A stretch of DNA of 64,000 bases, from positions 2,232,001 through 2,296,000 of the forward strand of contig NZ_AP022584.1 of NCBI RefSeq assembly GCF_010731675.1, in the 5' to 3' direction. The number at the start of each line of letters is the position of its first letter. Position 1 is the first letter of the stretch. The notes beneath the pieces were generated by a model. It had not been told where the DNA came from and did no database searches. It saw nothing but the letters and a program-made list of their open reading frames with translations. The DNA is from Mycobacterium marseillense (GTDB taxonomy: Bacteria > Actinomycetota > Actinomycetes > Mycobacteriales > Mycobacteriaceae). Shown here one piece after another: positions 39,685-51,229 of this stretch. The translations under genes and the position numbers were made by a program.

Positions 39685-40245
39685 GTGGCAACCGGATCGG
39701 ACGCCGACGGCGCGCCGCCGCGCGCGGTGATCATCGTCGCGGTCGCGCTGGCCGTCGCGACCATCGGGGTGATCCTGGCGATCGCGGCCACCCGTGAGGC
39801 TCCCCCGCAACCGGTCGCCGTCGCGGGCGTCCCGGCGCCGCAGGCCGAAAGCCCCGCGTGCCGGGCGCTGATGGACGCACTGCCGCCGCGCCTGGGCGAT
39901 TACCAGCGGGCGGTGCTCGAGCAGCCCGAACCGGCGGGCGCGGCGGCCTGGCGGACCGGTCGCGGCAGCGACCCGGTGGTGCTGCGCTGCGGGCTGGACC
40001 GCCCGGGCGAGTTCGTCGTCGGCTCCCCGCTCCAGGTGGTCGACCGGGTGCAGTGGTTCCAGGTGCGCTCCGAACAGCAATCCGCCGGGGACGCCGGCAG
40101 ATCCACCTGGTACGCGGTGGATCGCCCGGTCTACGTGGCGCTCACGCTGCCCACCGGGTCAGGACCGGCGCCGATCCAGCGCCTCTCCGAGGTGATCGAG
40201 CAGCGCATCCCCGTCGCGCCCATCAACCCCGGGCCGGCCCGCTAG
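39685..40245 (+). CDS. DUF3515 membrane-anchored/exported protein
   Basis: 186 residues with one membrane segment (about residues 13-36) and an extracytoplasmic domain: ACRALMDALPPRLGDYQR, two cysteines (ACRAL, LRCGLD), and FQVRSE...TWYAVDRPVYVALTLP. This is the Rv2980-type family, present in most mycobacteria, of unknown function. GTG 39685 has a strong AGGAGG at 39671-39676 with an 8-base spacer, better than the upstream ATG 39661. It converges on ddlA, 21 bp away. Confidence 0.82.
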   Translation: MATGSDADGAPPRAVIIVAVALAVATIGVILAIAATREAPPQPVAVAGVPAPQAESPACRALMDALPPRLGDYQRAVLEQPEPAGAAAWRTGRGSDPVVLRCGLDRPGEFVVGSPLQVVDRVQWFQVRSEQQSAGDAGRSTWYAVDRPVYVALTLPTGSGPAPIQRLSEVIEQRIPVAPINPGPAR

Positions 40246-40266
40246 CGCAATGGTGGCGACCCCCCG

Positions 40267-41412
40267 CTAGCGCAGGCCTACCCCGCGGGCCAACGCCGTC
40301 TCGACCATCGTCGCCAGCAATGTCGCGTAGTCCACGCCGCTGGCCGCCCACATCCGCGGATACATCGAAATCGTGGTGAATCCGGGCATCGTGTTGATCT
40401 CGTTGAGCACCGGCCCGTCCTCGGTGAGGAAGAAATCCACCCGGGCCAGCCCCTGGCAGTCGATGGCCTTGAACGCGCGGATCGCCAATTGGCGCACGGC
40501 GTCGGCGATTTCGTCGTCGACCTTGGCGGGCACGTCCAATTCGGCGGCGTCGTCGAGGTACTTGGTGGCGAAGTCGTAGAACGAATCCTCGCGGCCGCGA
40601 ACACCGGCCACCCGGATCTCGCCCAGCGCGCTGGCTTCGACTGTGCCGTCGGGCATTTCGAGCACACCGCACTCCAGCTCGCGGCCGACGATCGCGGCCT
40701 CGACGATGACTTTGGGGTCGTGGTGGCGCGCGGCGGCGACGGCGGCGTCCAACTGATCCCAGCTCGACACCCGGCTCACGCCGATCGAGGAACCGCCCCG
40801 TGCGGGCTTGACGAACACCGGCAATCCCAGCCGCTGACATTCCTCGGGCCGCAGCCTCGCGCGCGAGGGACGCAGCACCGCGTAGTCGCCGACCGGCAAC
40901 CCCTCGGCGGCGAACAGCTTCTTGGTGAACTCCTTGTCCATGCCGGCCGCGCTGGCCAACACACCGGCCCCCACATACGGCACCCCGGCGAGTTCGAGCA
41001 GCCCCTGAATGGTGCCGTCCTCGCCGTAGGGCCCGTGCAGCACGGGGAACACCACGTCGACGGACGCCAGGACCTCGCTGGCGCCGGGCGCGAGGGACAC
41101 CAGTTGGCCGCCGCGCCGCGGATCGGCCGGCAACGCCAACTCGGTTCCCGAATCGGCGGTCACCTCGGGCAGTCGCCGCTCGGTGATCGCCAGCGCGGCA
41201 GGGTCAGCGTCGGTGAGCACCCAGGAACCTTCCGGGGTGATGCCGATCGCGACCACCTCGAAACGCTCGGGGTCGAGGTTGCGCAAAATGCTGCCCGCCG
41301 AGACGCACGAGATGGCGTGCTCGTTGCTGCGCCCGCCGAAGACGACGGCCACGCGCGCCCGCTCACCGCCCCCTGAGCCGGGGTGCGGCGTCGACCGATC
41401 GCTGGCATTCAC
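40267..41412 (-). CDS. ddlA: D-alanine-D-alanine ligase
   Basis: 381-residue ATP-grasp ligase making the D-Ala-D-Ala end of peptidoglycan precursors. N-terminal [35 protein letters not shown], the ATP-binding [14 protein letters not shown], and Mg-binding [19 protein letters not shown] are all present. The GTG 41412 start gives eight more residues than I recall for the M. tuberculosis protein. Downstream of gpsA on the same strand (31-bp gap), an arrangement shared with M. tuberculosis. Confidence 0.97.
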   Translation of the reverse strand: MNASDRSTPHPGSGGGERARVAVVFGGRSNEHAISCVSAGSILRNLDPERFEVVAIGITPEGSWVLTDADPAALAITERRLPEVTADSGTELALPADPRRGGQLVSLAPGASEVLASVDVVFPVLHGPYGEDGTIQGLLELAGVPYVGAGVLASAAGMDKEFTKKLFAAEGLPVGDYAVLRPSRARLRPEECQRLGLPVFVKPARGGSSIGVSRVSSWDQLDAAVAAARHHDPKVIVEAAIVGRELECGVLEMPDGTVEASALGEIRVAGVRGREDSFYDFATKYLDDAAELDVPAKVDDEIADAVRQLAIRAFKAIDCQGLARVDFFLTEDGPVLNEINTMPGFTTISMYPRMWAASGVDYATLLATMVETALARGVGLR

Positions 41413-41443
41413 AATCTCAAGAGGCTACCGGGTTGGTGGGGGC

Positions 41444-42475
41444 TCATTCGGGCTTGGTGCTGCGGCCCAACAGCAGCGCCATCGCCTCATCGACCGACAG
41501 CCCCTTGTGGCAGACCCGGTGCACGGCGTCGGTGAGTGGCATTTCGACGTCGTAGCTGGCCGCCAGCGCCAGCACCGCCTCGCAGGACGTCACACCCTCG
41601 ACGACGTGCCCGTCGCCGCTGTCCGGCGTGCCGGAAAGGACCGACTCGATGGTTGCTCCGCGGCCGAGCCGCTCGCCGAACGACCGGTTGCGCGAGTGCG
41701 GGGAGCCGCAGGTGGCCACCAGGTCACCCACGCCGGCCAGCCCGGCGAGCGTCGCGCCCTTGGCGCCCAGCGCGATCCCCAGCCGCATGATCTCGGCCAG
41801 GCCCCGGGTGATGATCGCCGCGGCGGTGTTTTCGCCGAGTCCCACACCGGCCGCCATCCCGCAGGCGAGCGCGATGACGTTCTTGCACGCCCCGCCGATC
41901 TCGGTGCCGACCACGTCACTGTTGGTGTACGGGCGGAAGTATCCGCTGTTCAGCATGCGCTGCAGGGCGACGGCCCGGCCCGAGTCACTGCAGGCGACCA
42001 CCGTCGCCGCGGGCTGGCATATGGCGATCTCGCTGGCCAGGTTCGGCCCCGAGATCACCGCGACCTGCGCCGGGTCGACGCCGGTCACCGCGACGATCAC
42101 CTGGCTCATCCGCATCAGGGTGCCCAGCTCGATGCCCTTGGCCAGGCTGACCAGGGTCGCGCCCTCGGGCAGCAGCGGCGCCCAGCGCTCGAGGTTGCTC
42201 CGCAGCGTCTGGGCCGGCACGCCGAGCAGCACCGTGGACGCGCCGCGCAGCGCGTCGGCGGCGTCGGCGGTGGCCCGGATGCCCGGCGGCAGCGACGTGC
42301 CGGGCAGATAGTCCGGGTTCGATCGGGTGGCGTTGATCCGCTCGGCGAGCTCGGGCCGGCGGGCCCACAGCGTGACCTCCGTGTCCGGCCCACCCGCCTC
42401 CACGAGCACCTTAGCCAGCGCCGTGCCCCACGCCCCGGCGCCCATGACCGTCACACCGGCATGCGTGCTGGTCAT
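41444..42475 (-). CDS. gpsA: NAD(P)-dependent glycerol-3-phosphate dehydrogenase
   Basis: 343 residues. [13 protein letters not shown] binds NAD(P), GPNLASEI and the catalytic Lys in [12 protein letters not shown] identify GpsA. It reduces dihydroxyacetone phosphate to glycerol-3-phosphate for phospholipids. M. tuberculosis names the same gene gpdA2. ATG 42475; it diverges from fbiD. Confidence 0.96.
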   Translation of the reverse strand: MTSTHAGVTVMGAGAWGTALAKVLVEAGGPDTEVTLWARRPELAERINATRSNPDYLPGTSLPPGIRATADAADALRGASTVLLGVPAQTLRSNLERWAPLLPEGATLVSLAKGIELGTLMRMSQVIVAVTGVDPAQVAVISGPNLASEIAICQPAATVVACSDSGRAVALQRMLNSGYFRPYTNSDVVGTEIGGACKNVIALACGMAAGVGLGENTAAAIITRGLAEIMRLGIALGAKGATLAGLAGVGDLVATCGSPHSRNRSFGERLGRGATIESVLSGTPDSGDGHVVEGVTSCEAVLALAASYDVEMPLTDAVHRVCHKGLSVDEAMALLLGRSTKPE

Positions 42476-42628
42476 GCGTCACCCCCTGTCGTGGTCGGTC
42501 TTGCTCGCGCGGCACCTGCAGCCGCTACACCCTAGATCAGCGACGGACCGGGCGTCACGCGCGCCAGCGTCTCCCCGCGCGCCCCCGGGGCCATGACGCC
42601 GGCGCCCGCGGCGCCGCTGGCAGGATGA

Positions 42629-43306
<678 letters not shown>

Positions 43307-43452
43307 TTCCGGTCACGACGGCCGAGCTGTCCGGAAGGTGAACGTCGGCCCAACGGCGAATGGATGTTCCGGCGACCACCGGCGCCGATGGTGTGACCCG
43401 CTTCGCCCGGCAGCGCCGCGCTCGCGATCACCACTGGCAGCACCCGCGCGTA

Positions 43453-45651
43453 ATGAGCGATGATCGCAGGGTGACTGAAATCGAAGCTGAGGCGCGACCC
43501 GACGAGAATTTGTGGCATTCAGGCGACTCGGCCGTGGCGGCGCCCCCGGCTGCGACCCCCACCGCGATGACCGATCTGCCGGACGATCGTTACCTCAACC
43601 GGGAACTGAGCTGGCTGGACTTCAACGCCCGCGTGCTGGCGCTGGCCGACGACAATTCGTTGCCGCTGCTGGAACGGGCCAAGTTCCTGGCCATCTTCGC
43701 CTCCAACCTCGACGAGTTCTACATGGTGCGGGTCGCCGGCCTCAAGCGCCGCGACGAGATGGGGTTGTCGGTGCGCTCCGCCGACGGCCTGACGCCCCGC
43801 AAGCAGCTGGCCCTGATCGGGGAGCAGACCCAGCGGATCGCCACTCGGCATGCGCGGGTGTTCCTCGATTCGGTGCGGCCGGCGCTCGCCGAGGAAGGCA
43901 TCCACATCGTCACGTGGGCCGACCTCGATCAGGCCGAGCGCGACGAACTCTCGACGTATTTCACCGAACAAGTCTTTCCCGTCCTGACGCCGCTGGCCGT
44001 CGACCCCGCGCACCCGTTCCCGTTCGTCAGTGGGCTGAGCCTGAATCTGGCGGTCATGGTGCGCCAGCCCGAGGATGGGGGGCAGCACTTCGCCCGAGTC
44101 AAGGTGCCCAACAACGTCGATCGCTTCGTCGAACTCGCCGCCCCCAAGTCGGGCCGGGACAGCGCCGCGGGCGACGGCCGGTCCATCGTGCGCTATCTGC
44201 CGCTGGAAGAACTGATCGCGGCCTTCCTTCCTCTTCTGTTCCCCGGCATGGAAATCGTGGAACACCACGCCTTCCGCATCACCCGCAACGCCGACATGGA
44301 GGTCGAAGAAGACCGCGACGAAGACCTGCTGCAGGCGCTCGAACGCGAATTGGCGCGCCGGCGGTTCGGTCCGCCCGTGCGCCTCGAGATCGCCGACGAC
44401 ATGACCGAGGGCATGTTGGAATTGCTGCTGCGCGAACTCGACGTGCATCCCGGTGACGTCATCGAAGTCCCCGGCCTTTTGGATCTTTCGTCGCTGTGGC
44501 AGATCTACGATCTGGACCGCCCGGCGCTCAAGGACCCGGCGTTCGTTCCGGACACGCACCCCGCCTTCGCCGACCGCGAATCTCCCAAGAGCATCTTCGC
44601 GACGCTGCGCGAGGGCGACGTGCTGGTGCACCACCCGTATGACTCCTTCTCCACCAGCGTGCAGCGATTCATCCAGCAGGCCGCGGCCGACCCCAACGTG
44701 CTGGCGATCAAACAGACGCTGTACCGCACCTCCGGTGATTCGCCGATCGTGCGCGCGCTGATCGAAGCGGCCGAGGCCGGAAAGCAGGCCGTGGCGCTCG
44801 TCGAGATCAAGGCTCGCTTCGACGAGCAGGCCAACATCCGCTGGGCGCGCGCACTCGAACAAGCGGGCGTGCACGTGGTTTACGGGCTCGTCGGGCTCAA
44901 GACGCACTGCAAGACGTGCTTGGTGGTGCGCCGCGAAGGCTCGGCGATCCGACGGTACTGCCACATCGGAACCGGCAACTACAACAGCAAGACCGCCCGT
45001 CTCTATGAGGATGTCGGCCTGCTGACGGCGGCCCCCGACATCGGTGCCGACCTCACCGATTTGTTCAATTCGCTGACCGGCTATTCGCGAAAGGTCTCCT
45101 ACCGCAATCTGCTCGTGGCGCCGCACGGAATTCGCACCGGCATCATCGAACGCGTCGAACGCGAGATCGCGGCGCACCGCGAACGCGGCCAGGGACGGAT
45201 ACGCCTCAAGATGAATGCGCTGGTTGATGAGCAGGTCATCGATGCGCTGTACCGGGCGTCGCAGGCCGGCGTGCGGGTCGAGGTGGTCGTGCGCGGCATC
45301 TGCGCGCTGCGCCCTGGCGCGCAGGGCTATTCCGAAAACATCGTTGTGCGCTCCATTCTCGGGCGCTTTTTGGAGCACTCGCGGATCATCCATTTCCGCA
45401 ACATCAACGAATTCTGGATCGGCAGCGCCGATATGATGCACCGCAACCTCGATCGGCGGGTGGAGGTGCTGGCTCAGGTCAAGGACCCCAAGCTCACCGC
45501 GCAGCTCGACGAATTGTTCGAGTCCGCATTGGATCCGTCCACGCGTTGCTGGGAACTTGGGTCCGACGGACAGTGGACCGCGTCGCCGCAAGAGGGCCAT
45601 ACGGTGCGCGACCACCAAGTATCGTTGATGGAGCGGCATCGCAGCCCCTAG
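43453..45651 (+). CDS. ppk1: Polyphosphate kinase 1
   Basis: 732 residues, reversible transfer of ATP terminal phosphate to polyphosphate. The N-terminal domain has [15 protein letters not shown]. The phosphorylated His is expected in [19 protein letters not shown], and the second catalytic His in [12 protein letters not shown] 43453 lacks a strong Shine-Dalgarno; GTG 43471 gives a shorter protein. Upstream fbiD is 146 bp away. PPK1 supplies polyphosphate for stress responses in mycobacteria. Confidence 0.97.
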   Translation: MSDDRRVTEIEAEARPDENLWHSGDSAVAAPPAATPTAMTDLPDDRYLNRELSWLDFNARVLALADDNSLPLLERAKFLAIFASNLDEFYMVRVAGLKRRDEMGLSVRSADGLTPRKQLALIGEQTQRIATRHARVFLDSVRPALAEEGIHIVTWADLDQAERDELSTYFTEQVFPVLTPLAVDPAHPFPFVSGLSLNLAVMVRQPEDGGQHFARVKVPNNVDRFVELAAPKSGRDSAAGDGRSIVRYLPLEELIAAFLPLLFPGMEIVEHHAFRITRNADMEVEEDRDEDLLQALERELARRRFGPPVRLEIADDMTEGMLELLLRELDVHPGDVIEVPGLLDLSSLWQIYDLDRPALKDPAFVPDTHPAFADRESPKSIFATLREGDVLVHHPYDSFSTSVQRFIQQAAADPNVLAIKQTLYRTSGDSPIVRALIEAAEAGKQAVALVEIKARFDEQANIRWARALEQAGVHVVYGLVGLKTHCKTCLVVRREGSAIRRYCHIGTGNYNSKTARLYEDVGLLTAAPDIGADLTDLFNSLTGYSRKVSYRNLLVAPHGIRTGIIERVEREIAAHRERGQGRIRLKMNALVDEQVIDALYRASQAGVRVEVVVRGICALRPGAQGYSENIVVRSILGRFLEHSRIIHFRNINEFWIGSADMMHRNLDRRVEVLAQVKDPKLTAQLDELFESALDPSTRCWELGSDGQWTASPQEGHTVRDHQVSLMERHRSP

Positions 45652-45736
45652 GCCTGTGCGGTGATTTCGGAGTTGTTTCCGGGCCGCGGCGTGATCCAAC
45701 GTGCGACTCTGACCGAATTGACCTGCAGGAGTTGAG

Positions 45737-46684
45737 GTGCCGCCTTCGAGCTCGTCTAACGCCCGGCGCTCTGGAAGCCGGATCGTCCATGCCGCCGGTG
45801 CGGTGCTGTGGCGACCGCGCGATGCCGACGGCGCCGACCACGACGTCGAGATCGCCGTCATCCACCGCCCCCGCTATGACGATTGGTCGCTACCCAAAGG
45901 CAAAGTGGATCCCGGCGAGACCGCGCCCGTGGCGGCGGTGCGGGAAGTGTGCGAGGAGACCGGACAGCACGCCGTCCTCGGCCGGCGGCTCAACGCGGTG
46001 AGCTATCCCATCGAGGCAGGTGTCAAAAAAGTCTTCTACTGGTCGGCGCGCGCCGTCGGCGGCGAATTCGTTCCCGGCGACGAGGTCGACCGGTTGCTGT
46101 GGCTCCCGGCGGCCGAGGCCATGCAGAAACTCGATTACGCCCAAGATCGAAAAGTGTTGCGCCACTTCAACAAAAAGCCAGCGGACACCCACACCGTGCT
46201 AGTGGTTCGGCATGCCACCGCGGGGCGCAAATCGCGCTTCTCCGGCGATGACACCAAGCGGCCGCTGGACAAGCGGGGGCGGGCGCAGGCCAAGGCGCTG
46301 GTTCCGCAGCTGCTGGCCTTCGGCGCCTCGCGGGTGTATGCGGCCGACCGGGTTCGCTGCCACCAGACGGTGGAGCCCCTCGCCGAGGACCTCGGCTCGG
46401 TCGTGCACAACGAGCCGACGCTCACCGAAGAGGCCTACGCCAAGAACGCCAAACGCGGCCGCCACCGGATGCTGGATATCGCCGACGAGCACGGCACGCC
46501 GGTTGTCTGCACGCAGGGCAAGGTGATTCCGGACTTGATCGCGTGGTGGTGCGCCCGCGATGGGGTGCGGCCGGACAAATCGCGCAACCACAAGGGCAGC
46601 ACCTGGGTGCTGTCGTTGTCCGGCGGCCGACTGGTGGCCGCCGACCACATCGGCGGTGCGCTGGCCGCCAACGTGCGCGCCTAG
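45737..46684 (+). CDS. mutT1: MutT1: Nudix hydrolase fused to a histidine phosphatase
   Basis: 315 residues in two domains. The N-terminal Nudix domain has the box [26 protein letters not shown] sequence (about residues 55-77). The C-terminal histidine phosphatase domain starts with LVVRHATAG (about residue 155), the catalytic His in RHA. The pair hydrolyses 8-oxo-dGTP and 8-oxo-GTP through the diphosphate to the monophosphate in mycobacterial MutT1. CAGGAG at 45726-45731 supports GTG 45737. Confidence 0.96.
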   Translation: MPPSSSSNARRSGSRIVHAAGAVLWRPRDADGADHDVEIAVIHRPRYDDWSLPKGKVDPGETAPVAAVREVCEETGQHAVLGRRLNAVSYPIEAGVKKVFYWSARAVGGEFVPGDEVDRLLWLPAAEAMQKLDYAQDRKVLRHFNKKPADTHTVLVVRHATAGRKSRFSGDDTKRPLDKRGRAQAKALVPQLLAFGASRVYAADRVRCHQTVEPLAEDLGSVVHNEPTLTEEAYAKNAKRGRHRMLDIADEHGTPVVCTQGKVIPDLIAWWCARDGVRPDKSRNHKGSTWVLSLSGGRLVAADHIGGALAANVRA

Positions 46685-46690
46685 CTTGAC

Positions 46691-46713
46691 GGCGGCGGCC
46701 CGCCGCCATTTTG
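46691..46713 (+). terminator. Intrinsic-like terminator after mutT1
   Basis: GC-rich hairpin GGCGGCG/CGCCGCC with a three-base loop (46691-46707), followed by ATTTTG. It lies 6 bp after the mutT1 stop. Confidence 0.6.
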
Positions 46714-46731
46714 ATGTGGCCCGCCGCTAGC

Positions 46732-46778
46732 ACACGAATACCCTCCGGGGCACCGCTGCCGCCGAAGGGTATTCGTGT
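46732..46778. terminator. Perfect 13-bp inverted repeat between mutT1 and hupB
   Basis: Arms ACACGAATACCCT (46732-46744) and AGGGTATTCGTGT (46766-46778) match perfectly around a 21-base loop, immediately before the hupB stop on the opposite strand. Its place between convergent genes suggests a bidirectional terminator or a processing site. No T-run follows on either side. Confidence 0.5.
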
Positions 46779-46794
46779 CTAGTACGTGCTCTGC

Positions 46795-47445
46795 CTACCG
46801 GCGGCCGCGACGCGCGGTCGTCTTCTTGGCAGAAGCCTTGCGGGCCGTGGACTTGCTCGCGGCCTTCTTGGCCGGAGCCTTCTTGGCCGCAGCCTTGCGG
46901 GCCGGCGCCTTCTTGGCCGCAGCCTTCTTGGCCGGCGCCTTGGTCGCGGCCTTGCGGGCCGGAGCCTTCTTCACTGCCGCCTTCTTGGCCGGGGCCTTCT
47001 TCACTGCGGCCTTTTTGGCGGGAGCCTTCTTGGCCGCAGCCTTCTTGGCGGGTGCCTTCTTGGCCGCAGCTTTCTTGGCGGGAGCCTTCTTGGCCGCGGT
47101 CTTCTTGGCCGCGCCCGTGCCACCTACCACACCGCGCTTGACGGCCGGGCCGTCCGACGGGAGACGCTGTGCGCCAGACACAACCGCTTTGAATTGGGCA
47201 CCGGGACGGAACGCGGGGACGGAAGTCGGCTTCACCTTCACCGTCTCACCGGTCCGCGGGTTGCGGGCCACGCGCGCTGCGCGGCGCCGCTGTTCGAAAA
47301 CACCGAACCCGGTAATCGTGACGCTGTCGCCCTTGTGTACCGCACGCACAATGGTGTCGACAACGTTCTCGACCGCTGCGGTCGCCTGCCGACGGTCCGT
47401 GTCCAATTTCTGTGTGAGCACATCAATGAGCTCTGCCTTATTCAT
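46795..47445 (-). CDS. hupB: HupB nucleoid-associated protein with lysine-rich tail
   Basis: 216 residues. The first 90 form an HU fold ([14 protein letters not shown], then [21 protein letters not shown], the DNA-arm region). The rest is a tail of KKAPAKKAA repeats, similar to the histone H1-like tail of mycobacterial HupB/Lsr2-linked chromatin. ATG 47445 has GGAGGG just upstream; an ATG five codons earlier is less well placed. HupB compacts DNA and is linked to iron acquisition in mycobacteria. Confidence 0.97.
   Translation of the reverse strand: MNKAELIDVLTQKLDTDRRQATAAVENVVDTIVRAVHKGDSVTITGFGVFEQRRRAARVARNPRTGETVKVKPTSVPAFRPGAQFKAVVSGAQRLPSDGPAVKRGVVGGTGAAKKTAAKKAPAKKAAAKKAPAKKAAAKKAPAKKAAVKKAPAKKAAVKKAPARKAATKAPAKKAAAKKAPARKAAAKKAPAKKAASKSTARKASAKKTTARRGRR
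46841..47110. repeat. Lysine/alanine/proline repeat tract in hupB
   Basis: The minus-strand coding sequence here repeats units of about 27-30 bp encoding AKKAPAKKA variants (nine to ten copies, some with Arg). Such tracts can expand or shrink in multiples of three bases without frameshift. Confidence 0.8.
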
Positions 47446-47656
47446 CAATCCCTCCGACACTAGTGGTCCTCGATTTTGAACCGACTAGTGGACACGGTAA
47501 ACCCTCACCCAGCAAATTTCCAAGAGCCACGCGCAATTTCACGGCAAGGCCTACGGCGATTTCGCAATCCGGTTGCCGCCCTTGACCGGTGGGAGATCTT
47601 GAAAACGGCCCGGTTTAGTTAGCCGATCGAGCAGAAATTCGGGTCCGTCCGACCGT

Positions 47657-48253
47657 TCAGGAGGTGGACAGAGTTCGTGGCTTCCAGTCCGGATAAGCCG
47701 CCTCGAAAGACTCGATTTCGTCGAGTTTCCGCAGCGTAAGGGCTATATCGTCAAGGCCTTCGAGTAGCCGCCACGCGGTGTGGTCGTCAATCGTGAACGG
47801 CAGCACCGTCGTTCCCGCGGTGATATTTCGATCTTGAAGATTGGCAGTGATTTCCAAGCCGGGGCTCTGCTCGATCAGCTTCCAGAGCAGCTCCACGCCA
47901 TCTTGAGAAACTTCGGCCGCCAGCAGCCCCGCCTTGCCGGCGTTGCCCCGGAAAATGTCACCGAATCGAGACGAGATGACCACTCGGAACCCGTAGTCCA
48001 TGAGCGCCCACACCGCGTGCTCGCGCGACGAGCCCGTCCCGAAATCGGGTCCGGCGACGAGTACTGACCCCCGGTCAAAGGGACTGAGGTTGAGCACGAA
48101 TGACGGATCCGACCTCCAGCTCGCGAACAAGCCATCCTCGAAACCGGTTCGGGTGACACGCTTCAAATACACCGCCGGAATGATCTGATCGGTGTCGACG
48201 TTGGAGCGCCGCAGCGGCACACCGATGCCGGTGTGGGTGTGAAATGCTTCCAT
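47657..48253 (-). CDS. leuD: 3-isopropylmalate dehydratase small subunit
   Basis: 198 residues. Substrate-recognition loop [15 protein letters not shown] and [13 protein letters not shown] are diagnostic of the isomerase swivel subunit. The second Met (48253) is preferred over 48259, since GAAGGG sits properly only for it. It pairs with LeuC, encoded 26 bp upstream, for isomerisation of 2- to 3-isopropylmalate in leucine synthesis. Confidence 0.96.
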   Translation of the reverse strand: MEAFHTHTGIGVPLRRSNVDTDQIIPAVYLKRVTRTGFEDGLFASWRSDPSFVLNLSPFDRGSVLVAGPDFGTGSSREHAVWALMDYGFRVVISSRFGDIFRGNAGKAGLLAAEVSQDGVELLWKLIEQSPGLEITANLQDRNITAGTTVLPFTIDDHTAWRLLEGLDDIALTLRKLDEIESFEAAYPDWKPRTLSTS

Positions 48254-48279
48254 GCTCATCCCTTCAGACGTCGAATAAG

Positions 48280-49722
48280 TCAGCTCAAATCGGCCGGAGC
48301 AGACAATGTGCCGCGGACCGCTGTCGCCGCGGCAACGGCCGGAGACACCAAATGCGTGCGGCCGCCTTTACCCTGGCGCCCTTCGAAGTTGCGGTTGGAC
48401 GTCGCCGCGCAGCGCTCTCCGGGCGCCAACTGGTCGGGGTTCATCCCCAGGCACATCGAGCAGCCCGCCTGCCGCCATTCGGCACCGGCGGCGGTGAAAA
48501 CCTCGCCCAGCCCTTCGGCTTCGGCCTGTGCGCGCACTCGCATCGACCCCGGCACGACGAGCATTCGCATCCCCGGGGCGATTTTGCGCCCGCGCAAAAT
48601 GTCGGCTACCACCCGCAGATCTTCGATACGACCGTTGGTACAAGAGCCCACGAACACCGCGTCGACGGCGACGTCACGCATCGGGGTACCCGGTCGAAGG
48701 TCCATGTATGCCAACGCTTTCTCAGCGGCTTGGCGCTCCCCGTCGTCGGTCATCAATTCGGGGTCGGGCACGGCGGCGGCCAGCGGCACACCCTGGCCGG
48801 GGTTGGTGCCCCATGTCACAAACGGGCTCAGCGACTCCGCGTCGAGATAGACCTCGGTGTCGAATTCGGCGCCCGGGTCGGTGCGCAGTTGCTGCCAATA
48901 ACGCATGGCCGCATCCCATTGCGCGCCTTTCGGGGCGTGGGGGCGGTCACGCAGGAACTCGTAGGTGGTGTCGTCGGGAGCCACCATCCCCGCTCGGGCG
49001 CCGGCCTCGATGCTCATGTTGCAGACGGTCATCCGGCCTTCCATCGACAGCGATTCGATGGCACTGCCGCGGTATTCGATGACATGGCCCTGCCCGCCGC
49101 CGGTCCCGATCTTGGCGATCAGCGCGAGGATGATGTCCTTGGACGTCACGCCCGGCGGCAATGTCCCGTCGACATTGACCGCCATCGTCTTGAACGGCCG
49201 CAACGGCAGCGTCTGAGTCGCCAGTACGTGCTCGACCTCCGAGGTGCCAATTCCCATGGCCAGGGCGCCGAATGCGCCGTGCGTCGAGGTGTGACTGTCC
49301 CCACAGACGATCGTCATTCCCGGTTGGGTAAGGCCCAGCTGCGGCCCGACGACGTGCACGATGCCCTGCTCGAGGTTGCCCATCGGGTATAGCCGCACAC
49401 CGAATTCGGCACAATTTCGCCGTAATGTCTCGACCTGCGTGCGTGACACCGGGTCGGCGATCGGCTTGTCGATGTCGATGGTCGGAACGTTGTGATCCTC
49501 GGTGGCCAGCGTCAAATCGGGGCGGCGCACCGGCCGGCCGGCCAGGCGCAGGCCGTCGAAAGCCTGTGGGCTGGTGACCTCGTGCACCAGGTGCAAATCG
49601 ATGTAGATCAAGTCGGGTGCGCTCGCCTGCCCCGAGGCGCCCCCGGAGACCACAACATGGTCGGCCCAGACTTTTTCGGCCAGAGTGCGCGGCTTGGTGG
49701 CCGCCCCCGTGTCGATCCCCAT
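48280..49722 (-). CDS. leuC: 3-isopropylmalate dehydratase large subunit
   Basis: 480 residues of the aconitase family. The three [4Fe-4S] ligand Cys lie in GSCTNGR and [11 protein letters not shown]. The motif [17 protein letters not shown] is typical. The N-terminal 15 residues vary between species. Transcribed with leuD; the gene diverges from the IclR regulator across 85 bp that hold a palindrome. Confidence 0.97.
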   Translation of the reverse strand: MGIDTGAATKPRTLAEKVWADHVVVSGGASGQASAPDLIYIDLHLVHEVTSPQAFDGLRLAGRPVRRPDLTLATEDHNVPTIDIDKPIADPVSRTQVETLRRNCAEFGVRLYPMGNLEQGIVHVVGPQLGLTQPGMTIVCGDSHTSTHGAFGALAMGIGTSEVEHVLATQTLPLRPFKTMAVNVDGTLPPGVTSKDIILALIAKIGTGGGQGHVIEYRGSAIESLSMEGRMTVCNMSIEAGARAGMVAPDDTTYEFLRDRPHAPKGAQWDAAMRYWQQLRTDPGAEFDTEVYLDAESLSPFVTWGTNPGQGVPLAAAVPDPELMTDDGERQAAEKALAYMDLRPGTPMRDVAVDAVFVGSCTNGRIEDLRVVADILRGRKIAPGMRMLVVPGSMRVRAQAEAEGLGEVFTAAGAEWRQAGCSMCLGMNPDQLAPGERCAATSNRNFEGRQGKGGRTHLVSPAVAAATAVRGTLSAPADLS

Positions 49723-49777
49723 ATCGAACTCGCCTCAATTCGCTTCATCCGCGGCTCGCCGACCATTCGGGCTGTGA

Positions 49778-49801
49778 TCTCAGAATGCGAGACGCTAGTA
49801 T
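49778..49801 (+). promoter_or_regulatory. Candidate IclR operator and leaderless promoter
   Basis: TCTC-N7-GAGA inverted repeat (49778-49792) in the leuC/IclR divergent space, followed by a TAGTAT -10 hexamer (49796-49801). That hexamer ends 6 bases before GTG 49808, with no Shine-Dalgarno, so the regulator message is probably leaderless. A palindrome between a divergent regulator and its neighbour is the usual layout for autoregulation. Confidence 0.45.
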
Positions 49802-49807
49802 CTTCTT

Positions 49808-50509
49808 GTGAGACAGCATAACGGTATCGGCGTCCTGGACAAAGCCGTGGGTGTCCTGCACACCATCGCCCAATCCCCGTGTGGATTAGCCGAACTGTGT
49901 GAGCGGACCACGCTGCCCCGGGCCACGGCCTATCGGCTGGCGGCGGCCCTGGAAGTCCATCGCCTGCTGGCGCGCGACGACGAAGGGCGCTGGTGCCTCG
50001 GCCCAGCCGTCACCGAACTCGCCGCTCACGTCAACGATCCGCTGCTGGCCGCCAGCAGCGCGGTGCTGCCCCTGTTGCGCGAGACCACCGGCGAAAGCGT
50101 GCAGCTGTACCGGCGTGAGGGCACCGACCGCGTCTGTGTGGCTGCCCTGGAACCCGCTGCGGGCCTTCGCGATACGGTTCCGGTCGGGGCGCGACTGCCC
50201 ATGACGGCGGGTTCGGGCGCCAAAGTGCTGCTGGCCCATAGCGACGCCGCCACCCAGAAAGCGGTGCTGACGACGGCGAAATTCACCGAACGAACGCTGG
50301 CCGAGGTGCGCCGGCGCGGCTGGGCCCAAAGCGTGGCCGAGCGCGAGCCGGGCGTGGCCAGCGTGTCCGCGCCGGTGCGCGACGGCCGCGGCGCCGTCAT
50401 CGCGGCCATCTCGGTGTCGGGCCCCATCGATCGGATCGGCCGGCGTCCGGGCGCGCGCTGGGCCGCCGATCTGCTGTCCGCCGCCGACGCGCTCGCCCGC
50501 CGGCTCTAG
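49808..50509 (+). CDS. IclR-family transcriptional regulator
   Basis: 233 residues. N-terminal winged helix (VLDKAVGVLHTIAQSPCGLAELCERTTLPRATAYRLAAAL) and C-terminal IclR effector domain (RLPMTAGSGAKVLLAH, then REPGVASVSAPVRDGRGAVIAAISVSGP). Divergent from leuCD, corresponding to Rv2989, so a role in leucine pathway control is a reasonable guess. The effector is not predictable. Confidence 0.92.
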   Translation: MRQHNGIGVLDKAVGVLHTIAQSPCGLAELCERTTLPRATAYRLAAALEVHRLLARDDEGRWCLGPAVTELAAHVNDPLLAASSAVLPLLRETTGESVQLYRREGTDRVCVAALEPAAGLRDTVPVGARLPMTAGSGAKVLLAHSDAATQKAVLTTAKFTERTLAEVRRRGWAQSVAEREPGVASVSAPVRDGRGAVIAAISVSGPIDRIGRRPGARWAADLLSAADALARRL

Positions 50510-50554
50510 TTCCCGAGTCCTCCCGCGAGCAGCGGGCCTGACAGACTGACCGTC

Positions 50555-51067
50555 ATGGGAACCAATCAGCGCGCGAGCATCGTCATGTCGGAAGACGAGA
50601 TCGCCGAATTCGTCGTGAAAAGCCGCACCGGAACGCTGGCCACCATCGGCTCCGACGGCCAGCCTCACCTGACCGCCATGTGGTACGCCGTGGTCGACGG
50701 CGAGATCTGGCTGGAGACCAAGGCCAAGTCGCAGAAGGCGGTCAATCTTCAGCGGGACCCGCGGGTGAGCTTTTTGATCGAGGACGGGCACACCTACGAC
50801 ACGCTTCGCGGGGTGTCCTTCGAGGGCGTCGCGGAGATCGTGGACGACCCCGCCGTCTCGCACCGGGTGGGGGTCAGCGTCTGGGAGCGCTACACCGGCC
50901 CCTACACCGACGACATGAAACCGTTCGTCGAGCAGATGATGAACAAGCGGGTCTGCGTTCGCATTGTGGCCCGCCGGGCTCGTTCGTGGGATCACCGCAA
51001 ACTCGGCCTGGCGCCGATGCCGGTGGGTGGTTCGACCGCACCGGCCGTCCTGGGGGACGACCAGTAA
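50555..51067 (+). CDS. PPOX-class F420/FMN-dependent oxidoreductase (FDOR-B-like)
   Basis: 170 residues, split beta-barrel flavin/deazaflavin-binding fold: FVVKSRTGTLATIGSDGQPHLTAMWYAVVDGEIWLETKAKSQKAVNL with the cofactor-contacting basic residue in KSQK. Corresponds to Rv2991. The family reduces small molecules with reduced F420, whose synthesis needs FbiD. Substrate unknown. Confidence 0.82.
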   Translation: MGTNQRASIVMSEDEIAEFVVKSRTGTLATIGSDGQPHLTAMWYAVVDGEIWLETKAKSQKAVNLQRDPRVSFLIEDGHTYDTLRGVSFEGVAEIVDDPAVSHRVGVSVWERYTGPYTDDMKPFVEQMMNKRVCVRIVARRARSWDHRKLGLAPMPVGGSTAPAVLGDDQ

Positions 51068-51083
51068 CCGCGGTTTTAGTTTG

Positions 51084-51156
51084 TAGCCCCGATGGGATTC
51101 GAACCCACGCTACCGCCGTGAGAGGGCGGCGTCCTAGGCCGCTAGACGACGGGGCC
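51084..51156 (-). tRNA. tRNA-Glu (anticodon CUC)
   Basis: 73 nt cloverleaf read on the minus strand: acceptor GGCCCCG pairs with CGGGGCU, anticodon stem CCGCC/GGCGG encloses loop CTCTCAC with anticodon CTC, and the T arm has GTGGG-TTCGAAT-CCCAT. The CCA end is not encoded. Confidence 0.95.
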
Positions 51157-51229
51157 AGAAACGATCCGAGCAGTCAGCATAGCTCACCGCGCTAAGCCCA
51201 CCTAATCGCTTGAAACGGTGAGGATTTTG

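Noticed and set aside
51066..51075. AACCGCGGTT palindrome after the FDOR-like gene as a terminator
   Set aside because: Continuous palindrome without loop; stem too short for a stable hairpin.
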